A program made the translations under genes and the position numbers. Source: Eubacterium sp. (GTDB lineage: Bacteria > Bacillota > Clostridia > Lachnospirales > Lachnospiraceae). From it: a stretch of 64,000 bases of DNA. Where the stretch lies: contig JAILAR010000174.1 in NCBI GenBank assembly GCA_024681515.1, forward strand, positions 1 through 64,000. Reading direction: 5' to 3'. The notes beneath the pieces were generated by a model. That model did not search any database, was not told the origin of the DNA, and was given only the letters and a program-made list of their open reading frames with translations. Positions 44,141 to 51,936 of this stretch are shown in pieces. How positions within the stretch are numbered: the stretch's first letter is position 1; each line of letters begins with the position of its first letter.

Positions 44141-45151
44141 TCACGAATTCCCACGTTCATACGCCTGCGCAAAACGCCAGGAATCTTTGCACATCCGTGT
44201 CAGATCGAATTTTGCTTCCCAGCCCAGTTCTTCCTTAGCCTTGGCTGGGTTGGCATAACAGATCGGCACATCTCCCGGACGGCGGGCCTTGATCTGATAA
44301 GGGATCTTAACGCCGTTTGCTTCTTCAAAGGCGTGAACAATATCCAGCACGCTGTAACCGGTTCCGGTTCCCAGATTATAAATGTTCGTGCCCTGTGCGT
44401 TCATAACCTTGTCTACGGCACATACATGTCCCTTGGCCAGGTCCACCACGTGGATATAGTCACGGACACCGGTACCGTCATGGGTATCATAGTCATTTCC
44501 GAAGACACCCAGCTCCGGCAGCTTGCCCACAGCCACCTGCATGATATACGGCATGAGGTTGTTCGGGATACCGTTCGGTACCTCTCCCAACAGGCCGCTC
44601 TCATGCGCACCGATGGGATTGAAATATCGGAGCAACACAACGCTCCACTCCGGATCCGCCACCGTGAAATCCGTCAGGATCTGCTCCAGCATCAGCTTTG
44701 TGGAACCGTAGGGATTCGTTGTGGACAGCGGAAAATCTTCCGTGATGGGCACCGTTTTCGGAACGCCGTAAACCGTTGCCGAGGAGGAGAAAATAATCCG
44801 CTTGCAGCCGAATTCATTCATCAGCTTGCAAAGATTCAGTGTTCCTGCAATGTTATTTTCATAGTACATCAGCGGCTTAGCCACGGACTCTCCCACCGCC
44901 TTCAGTCCTGCAAAATGGATCACACAGTCAAATGTATGCTCCTCGAAGATCCGACGCATGGATTCCGGCTCCAGCATGTCTGCCTTATAGAAAGTGACCT
45001 TCTTACCGGTGATCTTCTCGATGCGGCCGACAACTTCTTCCTTGGAATTGTAAAGGTTGTCAAAGATCACAACCTCGTGGCCGCTCTGAAGTAATTCAAC
45101 ACATGTATGGGAGCCGATATAACCGGTTCCTCCGCTGACTAAGATTTTCAT
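44141..45151 (-). CDS. galE: UDP-glucose 4-epimerase
   Basis: 336 residues, normal length. NAD-binding GGTGYIGSH at the start; catalytic Ser in SSSATVYG and the YxxxK in NPYGSTKLMLEQ near 147-151; RYFNPIGAHESG and GTGTGYSVLDIV later. It interconverts UDP-glucose and UDP-galactose, closing the Leloir pathway. It follows galT by 60 bases, so they form an operon. Confidence 0.96.
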   Translation of the reverse strand: MKILVSGGTGYIGSHTCVELLQSGHEVVIFDNLYNSKEEVVGRIEKITGKKVTFYKADMLEPESMRRIFEEHTFDCVIHFAGLKAVGESVAKPLMYYENNIAGTLNLCKLMNEFGCKRIIFSSSATVYGVPKTVPITEDFPLSTTNPYGSTKLMLEQILTDFTVADPEWSVVLLRYFNPIGAHESGLLGEVPNGIPNNLMPYIMQVAVGKLPELGVFGNDYDTHDGTGVRDYIHVVDLAKGHVCAVDKVMNAQGTNIYNLGTGTGYSVLDIVHAFEEANGVKIPYQIKARRPGDVPICYANPAKAKEELGWEAKFDLTRMCKDSWRFAQAYERGNS

Positions 45152-45211
45152 GATATGCCTCCTGAATTCTATAAATATTATCGGTTTTAGATTTGTGTAT
45201 TTCGTTTCAGA

Positions 45212-46717
45212 TCACAGGGTTCTTGCAAATCGGAGAAATGCTTCCTGTCCCTCGGGTGTGCGTTTGAATACACCTGCATCTTCAAGCACTCCGACGAAAA
45301 CATTTCCGACTTCCTGCATGAGGATCTGATCCACATTCTGCTCTGTAATAACGTATTTCAGCCGTATCTTTTCAGCCCAGGCCGCGTGAGACGCCAACGT
45401 CTCCGTCGCATACAGATCCCCGCCGGAAAGAAGCGCCGTGCGTACTTCTTCAAAGATCTCCGTTTTCAGACGGGCCGGAAGGATCGCAAGCCCCATGACT
45501 TCGATAAGACCGATATTTTCCTTTTTGATGTGATGATACTGCGGGCCCGGATGAAACAGTCCCAGCGGTCGGTCTTCCGTGGTTCGGTTGTTCCGAAGTG
45601 TCAGGTCCAGTTCATAGATCCCGTCCCTGCATCTGGCGATCGGCGTGATGGTATTATGCGGAACACCGGCAGTTTCGGAAAAGATCAGCGCCGAAGGATC
45701 ACTGTACGGACGCCAGCAATGCAGGATATGATCCGCCAGATCCACCAGCCGCTTTATGTCCTTTGAACGGATCCGGATCACGGACAGCGGCCAACGAACG
45801 ATTCCTGCCTCCACGTCCTCATATCCGGGAATGATGACCTCGGATTCGATGGGTGCCTCTGCCATGGGGAAGGTATAGCACCCACCCTGATAATGATCAT
45901 GGGACAGGATGGAACCACCGACGATAGGCAGATCCGCATTGGATCCCATGAGATAATGAGGAAACTGACGTACAAAATCAAGCAGTTTCCGGAATGTATC
46001 CTTTTCGATCTTCATAGGCACATGCTGACGGTTCAGCAGGATACAATGCTCATTGTAGTATACATAGGGTGAATACTGCAAGCCCCACTCCGTTCCGTTT
46101 ACGATCAGAGGAATGATCCGGTGGTTCGCACGTCCGGGATGATTCACTCTGCCGGCATAGCCTTCATTTTCCATACAGAGCAGACATTTCGGATAACTGC
46201 TGCTTTTCGCTTTTCCTGCAGCCGCGATGGCTTTCGGATCCTTCTCGGGCTTGGACAGGTTGATGGAAATGTCGATCTTTCCGTACTCGCTGTACACCTT
46301 CCAGCGCAGATCCTTCTTTACGCGATACGTCCGGATATAGTCTGACGCCTTACTGAAGGCATAGTAATAATCCGTGGCTTCTTTCGGAGACTCCTTATAC
46401 TTCGTCCAAAATGTCCGGGAAACCTCAGTCGGACGCGGAAGCAGACAGTTCATGATCTCCGTATCAAAAAGATCTCGGTAAGTTACCGAATCCTCGCAAA
46501 GACCACGTTCCACGGCGATATCCAGAAGCCCTCGGAGGATCTCCTCCAGTTCGATGGGCTGCACATCCTCCGTTTCAGCCGTTTCCGGATATTCCTCCTC
46601 CTGAAACAGTTTCAGAAGACGGTTTCTGGTATAGATCTGATCGCCGTCCTCCAGTAAACCGTTATCTGATCCATATCGGATAAGTTGATCTATAAGATTA
46701 TGCAATGTTTTCGCCAT
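45212..46717 (-). CDS. galT: UDP-glucose-hexose-1-phosphate uridylyltransferase, Firmicutes type
   Basis: 501 residues, the length of the GalT family 2 found in Firmicutes. It moves UMP between glucose 1-phosphate and galactose 1-phosphate. The active-site region is ILSHDHYQGGCYTFPMAEAP near 270. No galK is in the window. The gene starts after the ribosome site GGAGG and a hairpin leader element. Confidence 0.94.
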   Translation of the reverse strand: MAKTLHNLIDQLIRYGSDNGLLEDGDQIYTRNRLLKLFQEEEYPETAETEDVQPIELEEILRGLLDIAVERGLCEDSVTYRDLFDTEIMNCLLPRPTEVSRTFWTKYKESPKEATDYYYAFSKASDYIRTYRVKKDLRWKVYSEYGKIDISINLSKPEKDPKAIAAAGKAKSSSYPKCLLCMENEGYAGRVNHPGRANHRIIPLIVNGTEWGLQYSPYVYYNEHCILLNRQHVPMKIEKDTFRKLLDFVRQFPHYLMGSNADLPIVGGSILSHDHYQGGCYTFPMAEAPIESEVIIPGYEDVEAGIVRWPLSVIRIRSKDIKRLVDLADHILHCWRPYSDPSALIFSETAGVPHNTITPIARCRDGIYELDLTLRNNRTTEDRPLGLFHPGPQYHHIKKENIGLIEVMGLAILPARLKTEIFEEVRTALLSGGDLYATETLASHAAWAEKIRLKYVITEQNVDQILMQEVGNVFVGVLEDAGVFKRTPEGQEAFLRFARTL

Positions 46718-46721
46718 ACAA

Positions 46722-46755
46722 CCTCCTCTTCATGCTTACGCGCTCCGTGAATTAA
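46722..46755 (-). repeat. GC-hairpin leader element, copy 4
   Basis: Minus strand: ACGGAGCGCGTAAGCATGAA then GAGGAGG, directly upstream of galT. The right arm has decayed (GCAT for GCGC), so the stem has only two strong pairs. Confidence 0.55.
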
Positions 46756-46979
46756 TAAGTCCGTTTAAAATTCTTCACGTCATTTTCGTAGTGTTCGATG
46801 ATCCCACGCAGCTCCGTAACTTCTTTTGGCTTTAACTCTCCGGCCGTGATCGCCGCTTCGGTTTCGGTCTTCAGCCGCTTCAGATTTTCCACTGCATTGT
46901 CCTTATAATTATTCGCCAGATCCACCTGGATCTGTTTGATCACTCCATCCAGCGATTTTCTTTTCTTACTCTGAAACAT
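46752..46979 (-). CDS. Small helical protein, unrecognised
   Basis: 75 residues from the ATG at 46979 (site GGAGGGG). Charged and helical throughout (LDGVIKQIQVDLANNYKDNA, then NLKRLKTETEAAI), likely a small coiled-coil cytoplasmic protein. No family recognised. It may be co-transcribed with galT. Confidence 0.65.
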   Translation of the reverse strand: MFQSKKRKSLDGVIKQIQVDLANNYKDNAVENLKRLKTETEAAITAGELKPKEVTELRGIIEHYENDVKNFKRTY

Positions 46980-47051
46980 AACCCCTCCGAAAAATCCCCA
47001 CAATAAAAACTCGCCTTAAAACCACACAAAACGGGCTAAACCCACACGTTA

Positions 47052-47081
47052 TTGACAACGAGCGCGCCTCTGTGATACAAT
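47052..47081 (+). promoter_or_regulatory. Promoter of tRNA-Leu
   Basis: Perfect TTGACA (47052-47057) and TACAAT (47076-47081) with an 18-base spacer, 12 bases upstream of the mature tRNA. Confidence 0.8.
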
Positions 47082-47093
47082 CACGAAGTGTTC

Positions 47094-47177
47094 GCCGGCA
47101 TGTCGGAATTGGCAGACGAGGCAGACTCAAAATCTGTTACGGGCAACCGTGTGTGGGTTCAAGTCCCACTGCCGGCA
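47094..47177 (+). tRNA. tRNA-Leu (anticodon CAA)
   Basis: 84 bases. Acceptor GCCGGCA pairs with TGCCGGC; the anticodon loop is CTCAAAA, giving CAA, which reads TTG codons. A long variable arm (class II) and the T loop GGTTCAAGTCC are present. The discriminator is A, as expected for Leu. CCA is not encoded. Confidence 0.95.
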
Positions 47178-47185
47178 CACCTTTC

Positions 47186-47204
47186 GGGACGTCTATGACG
47201 TCTC
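47186..47204 (+). terminator. Terminator of tRNA-Leu
   Basis: GGGACGTC pairs with GACGTCTC (one G-T pair) around a three-base loop, followed by TTTTTCTTT. Confidence 0.75.
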
Positions 47205-47235
47205 TTTTTCTTTATGCTCGAAAAATGAGCCATCA

Positions 47236-48264
47236 CTACCTTATCCTCTTCGCAACCACCACGTACCGCTTTCCCTCCGACGCACCGTAATCCTCACAGG
47301 TGGACAGAGTAAGCAGCTCATCACCATATTCCGCGGTTGTCGGAATGGAGTACGTACATCTGGATTTCACTTCACTGACGTAGGTATTAAACTCCTCCGC
47401 GCTGTCCGTGTCATAGAAATAATAATACCGAAATCCCTCGTCTCCCTGATTCAGAACCTGTCCGGGGAAGGCTGCGATCACTTCATAATTTCCACGCGCA
47501 TAGATCGTATCAAACTGGATATACTTATGAAACCGATAGAACTCTTCGTCTTTATACTTCAGAAGATCCGAGAACATGCTCCCGTCTTTCATGTTGTGTC
47601 CGTAGATGATGATATTGGCGGAAGGCTTTTCCGGATCACAGCCCTCTGCGATAAAGGGCGTTCCAGCCAAGGCATAGTCTCCGTCAAAGTTCTTTCGAAG
47701 ATATTTCTGTTCATCGGAAGGCGTATACATCACGGGTACATCCACGTTGGAATCCGGAATGGTAAGCCAGCCGATAAATGCATTATTTTTCTGATACAGG
47801 GCCCGGTACATCCGCAGGATCGTCTTCCCGTCTTCGGTCACATATTCCGGCACCTCGGCATCCGAGGGTTTGTAGCCCGGATCCGTCTGACCGGGATCTG
47901 TCTGACTGCCTCTTTGGGACGTAGGATCCGGCGCCGCGTCCATGTCGATCATTTCTTTCAGACTGCCCATCAGTTCTTTATTCTGCTTGGAAGCCAGATA
48001 ATAACGAAGAAGAAAAACGCCGGATATGATAAAGGTCGCTATGAATACGATCAGAAGAATATCCAGAATGATATTCCTGCGGCGACGTTTCTGGGCACTC
48101 TTCATTTTCTCACGAAAAACAGCCGCCCGGTCCACCTTCGTTTCTCCGGATGGCTTTACTATTGAAGCTTTAGATTCTGGGACTGTTACCGGCTCCGTAT
48201 TGCCCGCCGGTTCCGTTACATTACCCGTTTCATTGTCTGTTCCACTGTTTTTCAGCTCATACAT
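47236..48264 (-). CDS. srtB: Class B sortase
   Basis: 342 residues from the ATG at 48264 (a TTG start five codons earlier is possible). A cytoplasmic Thr/Glu/Pro tail, one membrane helix (about 75-95, ILDILLIVFIATFIISGVFLL), then the catalytic domain. The catalytic His is in IIIYGHNMKDGSMF, the Cys in LTLSTCEDYG, and the Arg in GKRYVVVAKR. Sortase B cuts an NPQTN-like signal and joins proteins to the wall or to pili. No obvious substrate lies nearby. Confidence 0.92.
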   Translation of the reverse strand: MYELKNSGTDNETGNVTEPAGNTEPVTVPESKASIVKPSGETKVDRAAVFREKMKSAQKRRRRNIILDILLIVFIATFIISGVFLLRYYLASKQNKELMGSLKEMIDMDAAPDPTSQRGSQTDPGQTDPGYKPSDAEVPEYVTEDGKTILRMYRALYQKNNAFIGWLTIPDSNVDVPVMYTPSDEQKYLRKNFDGDYALAGTPFIAEGCDPEKPSANIIIYGHNMKDGSMFSDLLKYKDEEFYRFHKYIQFDTIYARGNYEVIAAFPGQVLNQGDEGFRYYYFYDTDSAEEFNTYVSEVKSRCTYSIPTTAEYGDELLTLSTCEDYGASEGKRYVVVAKRIR

Positions 48265-48328
48265 TGTGTCTTGATCCAATTCCTGATCTGATTATTAATC
48301 CGGATTATTATCCGGTTTTTCATGGCAA

Positions 48329-48348
48329 GAGCCCGGATTCCCGGGCTC
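48329..48348 (-). other. Hairpin between Nudix and sortase genes
   Basis: GAGCCCGG, four bases, CCGGGCTC: a strong stem just past the Nudix stop. It lacks a T-run on the minus strand, so its terminator role is doubtful. Confidence 0.4.
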
Positions 48349-48361
48349 CTGCTAAAATATT

Positions 48362-48814
48362 TTAAAAATATTTTTTGCTTCCCCAAAGATTCGCACTTCG
48401 CAGTGTCAGGTACTCACTGTATGCCTGCTCCAGGATCTGCTTCTCATTCGGGAATTTCAAGAGGTGGTATGCTTCGTGATACTTATAATAACCGGAATCA
48501 CAGAAATACTCCTCGCGCTGTGGCTTACTGAAATAGCTGTCCGCCATCATGAGATACCAGTGTACTTCCTTATCGATCACATCATTTGCGGCAGTAAACG
48601 AATAATTCGTTTTTCCCACATATTTCATGATCTGTGCAGATACTCCGGATTCTTCCCTGACTTCCCTGAGGGCGGTCTGATTGTAATCTTCTCCCTGCTC
48701 TACTGTCCCTTTCGGCAATACCCAGCCTTCGTACTTATTCCTGTAGTTCTTATAAAGTAACAGGATCTTCCCTCGGAAGATCACCACACCACCACAGCTC
48801 GTTGCTTTGGTCAC
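48362..48814 (-). CDS. Nudix hydrolase
   Basis: 150 residues, GTG start behind GGGAGGAC. The Nudix box GTVEQGEDYNQTALREVREE followed by SGV is complete, near residue 36. A C-terminal helical tail follows. The family hydrolyses nucleoside diphosphates linked to another group; this form resembles the Ap4A/dinucleoside polyphosphate type, but the substrate cannot be fixed. Confidence 0.88.
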   Translation of the reverse strand: MTKATSCGGVVIFRGKILLLYKNYRNKYEGWVLPKGTVEQGEDYNQTALREVREESGVSAQIMKYVGKTNYSFTAANDVIDKEVHWYLMMADSYFSKPQREEYFCDSGYYKYHEAYHLLKFPNEKQILEQAYSEYLTLRSANLWGSKKYF

Positions 48815-48914
48815 GGCCGTGTCCTCCCTGTTTTATGGTGTGTAAAAACTTAATAAAATTATAACAATTTAAACCATCTAAGGCAAGGAGAACTTTATGT
48901 TTCTTTTGTGGTCG

Positions 48915-50603
48915 TTACGGATAATAGGTTTCAAAGATGGCTCCCGCAACTTCCACGCCGGTCAGACCGTCGCTGTCGGAATCCTCGATCACAACACTGA
49001 CCACAATATCCGGATCTTCCGGATTGGAATAACCTACAAACCAGGAGTTACATCTTCCGTTCGAATCCACTTCCGCCGTACCGGTCTTACCGATGATCTT
49101 ATGCCGGTAGTTTTTAAACTTCCAGGAAGAGGTTCCGTATTCCGCAGGCGCTTTCAGCAGCTCGGAAAGCTCCTTTGCTTCCTTTGCCGTCATCAGCTTT
49201 TTTTCTGCGGAACTGCTGTAACTTTTTACCACAGCCCCGGAAGAATTCCGTATCTCCTGAACCAGATACGGTCTCATCAGCACACCGCCGTTGGCAATGG
49301 CCGACATGATCATGGCATTATGCAGCGGCGTGATCTGCGTATCTCCCTGACCGATCACAGTCTGCGGGATCATGTCCCGGCTGCTGCTTCCGGTAAGGAC
49401 AAAGGAAGATGTAGATGTGCTGCCGTCGTAAGGAAGCTCCTGATTGAACAGCAGGTCCTCCGCAGTGGAATGAAGTCCGTCCATGGAAATGCTCTTCATC
49501 CCGAGGTTCGCAAAGCTGGTGTTACAGGAATATCCGATGGAATGCTCAAGATCCACATCCCCGTGCTCCCTGTGCTTATAGCAGACGATCTTTACCCCGT
49601 TAAAGGAATCCTCGCCCTTGCAGGTATAACTGTACCCTTCCGTACTTCCATGCTCCCGGATGTACTCCAGCGCCGTAACGGTCTTAAACGTGGAACCCGG
49701 CGCATACAGTCCGCTGGTAGCGCGATTCAGAAGCACCGTACTCTTTTCCCCTTCTACGGTATGGATCTCATCCCAGACCTTGTCCATTTCATTCGGATCA
49801 AAGCCGGGTTTGGAGACCATGGCAAGGATCTTGCCGGTATCCGGCTCCAGCACTACCACAGCGCCCTTGTGATTTCCCATGGCCTTGGAAGCGGCATTTT
49901 GCAGTTTATAATCCAGGGTCGTGATCACGTTGTCTCCTGGCTTCTTCTGCTCCTGCAGATCATCCTGCACCTGTTTGAAAATATTCTCATGGGTAGTCAG
50001 CAGCTGAAAGTTCATAGCCAGTTCCAGACCGGAGCGGCCGTAGCCGTTATATCCCACCACATGACAGAACAGTTCTCCGTAAGGGTAGATACGCACTTCC
50101 TCACCGTTTTTCTGCTCTGACTTTGCGATGACCGTACCGTCGGAGGTCCGGATCTCTCCTCGCTGTACCAGGTCTGCCATGACATCCTGTCTGCGGTTTC
50201 CGGTATTCGCAACCACCCGGTTCGCATCCTGTACCAGGAAATAGATCACATATCCGAACATGCCAAGAAAAACCAGCACGAACACATAGGTCAGCAGGAC
50301 GATGGGACGATTCTTTCGTTTATTCTTTTCTTCTCTTCGTTCCTGACGATGCAGGAATTCCTCCAATGGAGTTTCAGGCGTAGTTTCAGGAGCATTTTCC
50401 GGCGGAGTATCCTCCGGGCCGGCAGATCCCACGCTGTCCGCCGATGAACGGCTGCGGCGAATAACCGGTTCCGGATCATCCGCTGATGAACGGCTGCGAC
50501 GTCCTGCCGCCTCCGACCGATCACTGCGCTCCGGGCGTTCCGCCGTATCCTGCGTAGAACGGCTGCGCTTCCTCGGCTGCTCTGAGGGCTCGTTCCTCTT
50601 CAT
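48915..50603 (-). CDS. Class B penicillin-binding protein (transpeptidase)
   Basis: 562 residues from the ATG at 50603 (site AAGGAG). A long Arg/Ser/Pro/Glu-rich cytoplasmic tail (RRSRSSAD twice), one membrane helix (about 110-130), then the transpeptidase domain with SxxK in YAPGSTFKT, SxN in GYSCNTSF, and KTG in IGKTGTAEVDS. It cross-links peptidoglycan at septum or during elongation. It overlaps the ftsW-type gene by 83 bases, as usual for paired SEDS-PBP genes. Confidence 0.92.
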   Translation of the reverse strand: MKRNEPSEQPRKRSRSTQDTAERPERSDRSEAAGRRSRSSADDPEPVIRRSRSSADSVGSAGPEDTPPENAPETTPETPLEEFLHRQERREEKNKRKNRPIVLLTYVFVLVFLGMFGYVIYFLVQDANRVVANTGNRRQDVMADLVQRGEIRTSDGTVIAKSEQKNGEEVRIYPYGELFCHVVGYNGYGRSGLELAMNFQLLTTHENIFKQVQDDLQEQKKPGDNVITTLDYKLQNAASKAMGNHKGAVVVLEPDTGKILAMVSKPGFDPNEMDKVWDEIHTVEGEKSTVLLNRATSGLYAPGSTFKTVTALEYIREHGSTEGYSYTCKGEDSFNGVKIVCYKHREHGDVDLEHSIGYSCNTSFANLGMKSISMDGLHSTAEDLLFNQELPYDGSTSTSSFVLTGSSSRDMIPQTVIGQGDTQITPLHNAMIMSAIANGGVLMRPYLVQEIRNSSGAVVKSYSSSAEKKLMTAKEAKELSELLKAPAEYGTSSWKFKNYRHKIIGKTGTAEVDSNGRCNSWFVGYSNPEDPDIVVSVVIEDSDSDGLTGVEVAGAIFETYYP

Positions 50604-51936
50604 GCAACTCTTCTCCTTCTTTTCCGACGAAGATATAGACATACTGTATCATGGCAAACATGATCAGGGTGCCGAACATACTGCTGATACCGTAACTGAT
50701 CAGTGGCAGGGTCACACCTGTGGACGGAATGAATTTCGTCACACCGCCGATATTAAGCAGCACCTGAACGATGAAGCTGATGGCAAAACCAAACGTCATA
50801 TATTTGTAGAACGGCTGTTTACACTTCATGGCGATATTCGTCATGGCGATAAATCCGCTCAGATAAACCAGGATCAGACACAGACCGAAGATAGCACCCA
50901 ATTCCTCGCACATAGCCGAGAAAATGAAATCGCTTTCCACCACCGGAATGTAATACGGCATTCCCTTGCCGAGTCCGACTCCCGTGAAACCACCGGTTCC
51001 GATGGCAAACAGGGATTCACAGATCTGATATCCTCCGGTACTCTGGTATGCCCAGGGATCCTTCCACGCTTCCACGCGGACGGAAATATGCACGAACAAG
51101 GTATCCTTGAACAGCAGATACCCCAGAACCACCGCCCCGACAACCAATACGATCCCGGCAATGAGAAAAACCGGTCTTGAGGTTGCCAGATAGACCATGG
51201 AAATATACGCGATATAGAAGATGGCGATAGCTCCGAAATCCTTCTCCACAGCCAGAACTCCCATGAACGCCGCGGCAATGACGGCGTTGATCACCACGTC
51301 CTTCAGCGTCGCCGCCTTCACCAGACCGCTGGCCACAAAGAGCACGAAAATAATCTTCACGAACTCCATGGGCTGCAGGGAGATCGGACCGATCTGGATC
51401 CAGTTTCTTGCGCCGTAAATGCTGACACCGAGATGCGGAATAAAAACGGTAAGCAGAAAGAAGATCCCGGTAACACCGTAAAAGATCGTCCAGTTTCTCA
51501 TTTTCGGGAGTTTTCCCATGATCCACGGTACAAAGCTGGCGATAAACAGACAGACCGTTGCCAGAATAAACTGCCGCACCGCCAGACTGTGATCGATCCT
51601 GGTCAGCATGGTGTATCCCAGCAGCATCAGGAAAGTGATCAGATTGATCAGCATCCGGGACGCCTTCGGATATACCGCATGAAAGATCAGGAGATACAGG
51701 ATCGCGATCAGCAGCTCGATGGGATAATAGGCCAAAACCGTCTTATCCCGCGTGTTAAGAAACAGCGTCGCATGGCACAGGAAATGGATGGCAAAGATAT
51801 CAAATACCTGCAGATTCAGGTTTCTCTTCCTTTTCTTTGCCGTCTTTTTCGTAAAGTAGGTAAAGCACTTTATCGTATACAGTGCCATCAGCACCAGGAT
51901 CAGATATTTAGATGTCGTACTGATGATATTGATCAT
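50521..51936 (-). CDS. ftsW: FtsW/RodA-family peptidoglycan polymerase
   Basis: 471 residues with about ten membrane segments. The family's conserved Asp is in AVEKDFGAIAIFYI near 232, and the signature FAIGTGGFTGVGLGKGMPYY then SDFIFSAMCEELG near 315-345. SEDS proteins extend glycan strands from lipid II. The partner transpeptidase is the next gene. The start overlaps the U32 gene stop by four bases. FtsW, RodA and SpoVE are not easily separated. Confidence 0.92.
   Translation of the reverse strand: MINIISTTSKYLILVLMALYTIKCFTYFTKKTAKKRKRNLNLQVFDIFAIHFLCHATLFLNTRDKTVLAYYPIELLIAILYLLIFHAVYPKASRMLINLITFLMLLGYTMLTRIDHSLAVRQFILATVCLFIASFVPWIMGKLPKMRNWTIFYGVTGIFFLLTVFIPHLGVSIYGARNWIQIGPISLQPMEFVKIIFVLFVASGLVKAATLKDVVINAVIAAAFMGVLAVEKDFGAIAIFYIAYISMVYLATSRPVFLIAGIVLVVGAVVLGYLLFKDTLFVHISVRVEAWKDPWAYQSTGGYQICESLFAIGTGGFTGVGLGKGMPYYIPVVESDFIFSAMCEELGAIFGLCLILVYLSGFIAMTNIAMKCKQPFYKYMTFGFAISFIVQVLLNIGGVTKFIPSTGVTLPLISYGISSMFGTLIMFAMIQYVYIFVGKEGEELHEEERALRAAEEAQPFYAGYGGTPGAQ

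Noticed and set aside
48303..48320. CCGGAT/ATCCGG hairpin with a T-run on the plus strand
   Set aside because: No plus-strand gene ends here, so it has no evident transcript to terminate.
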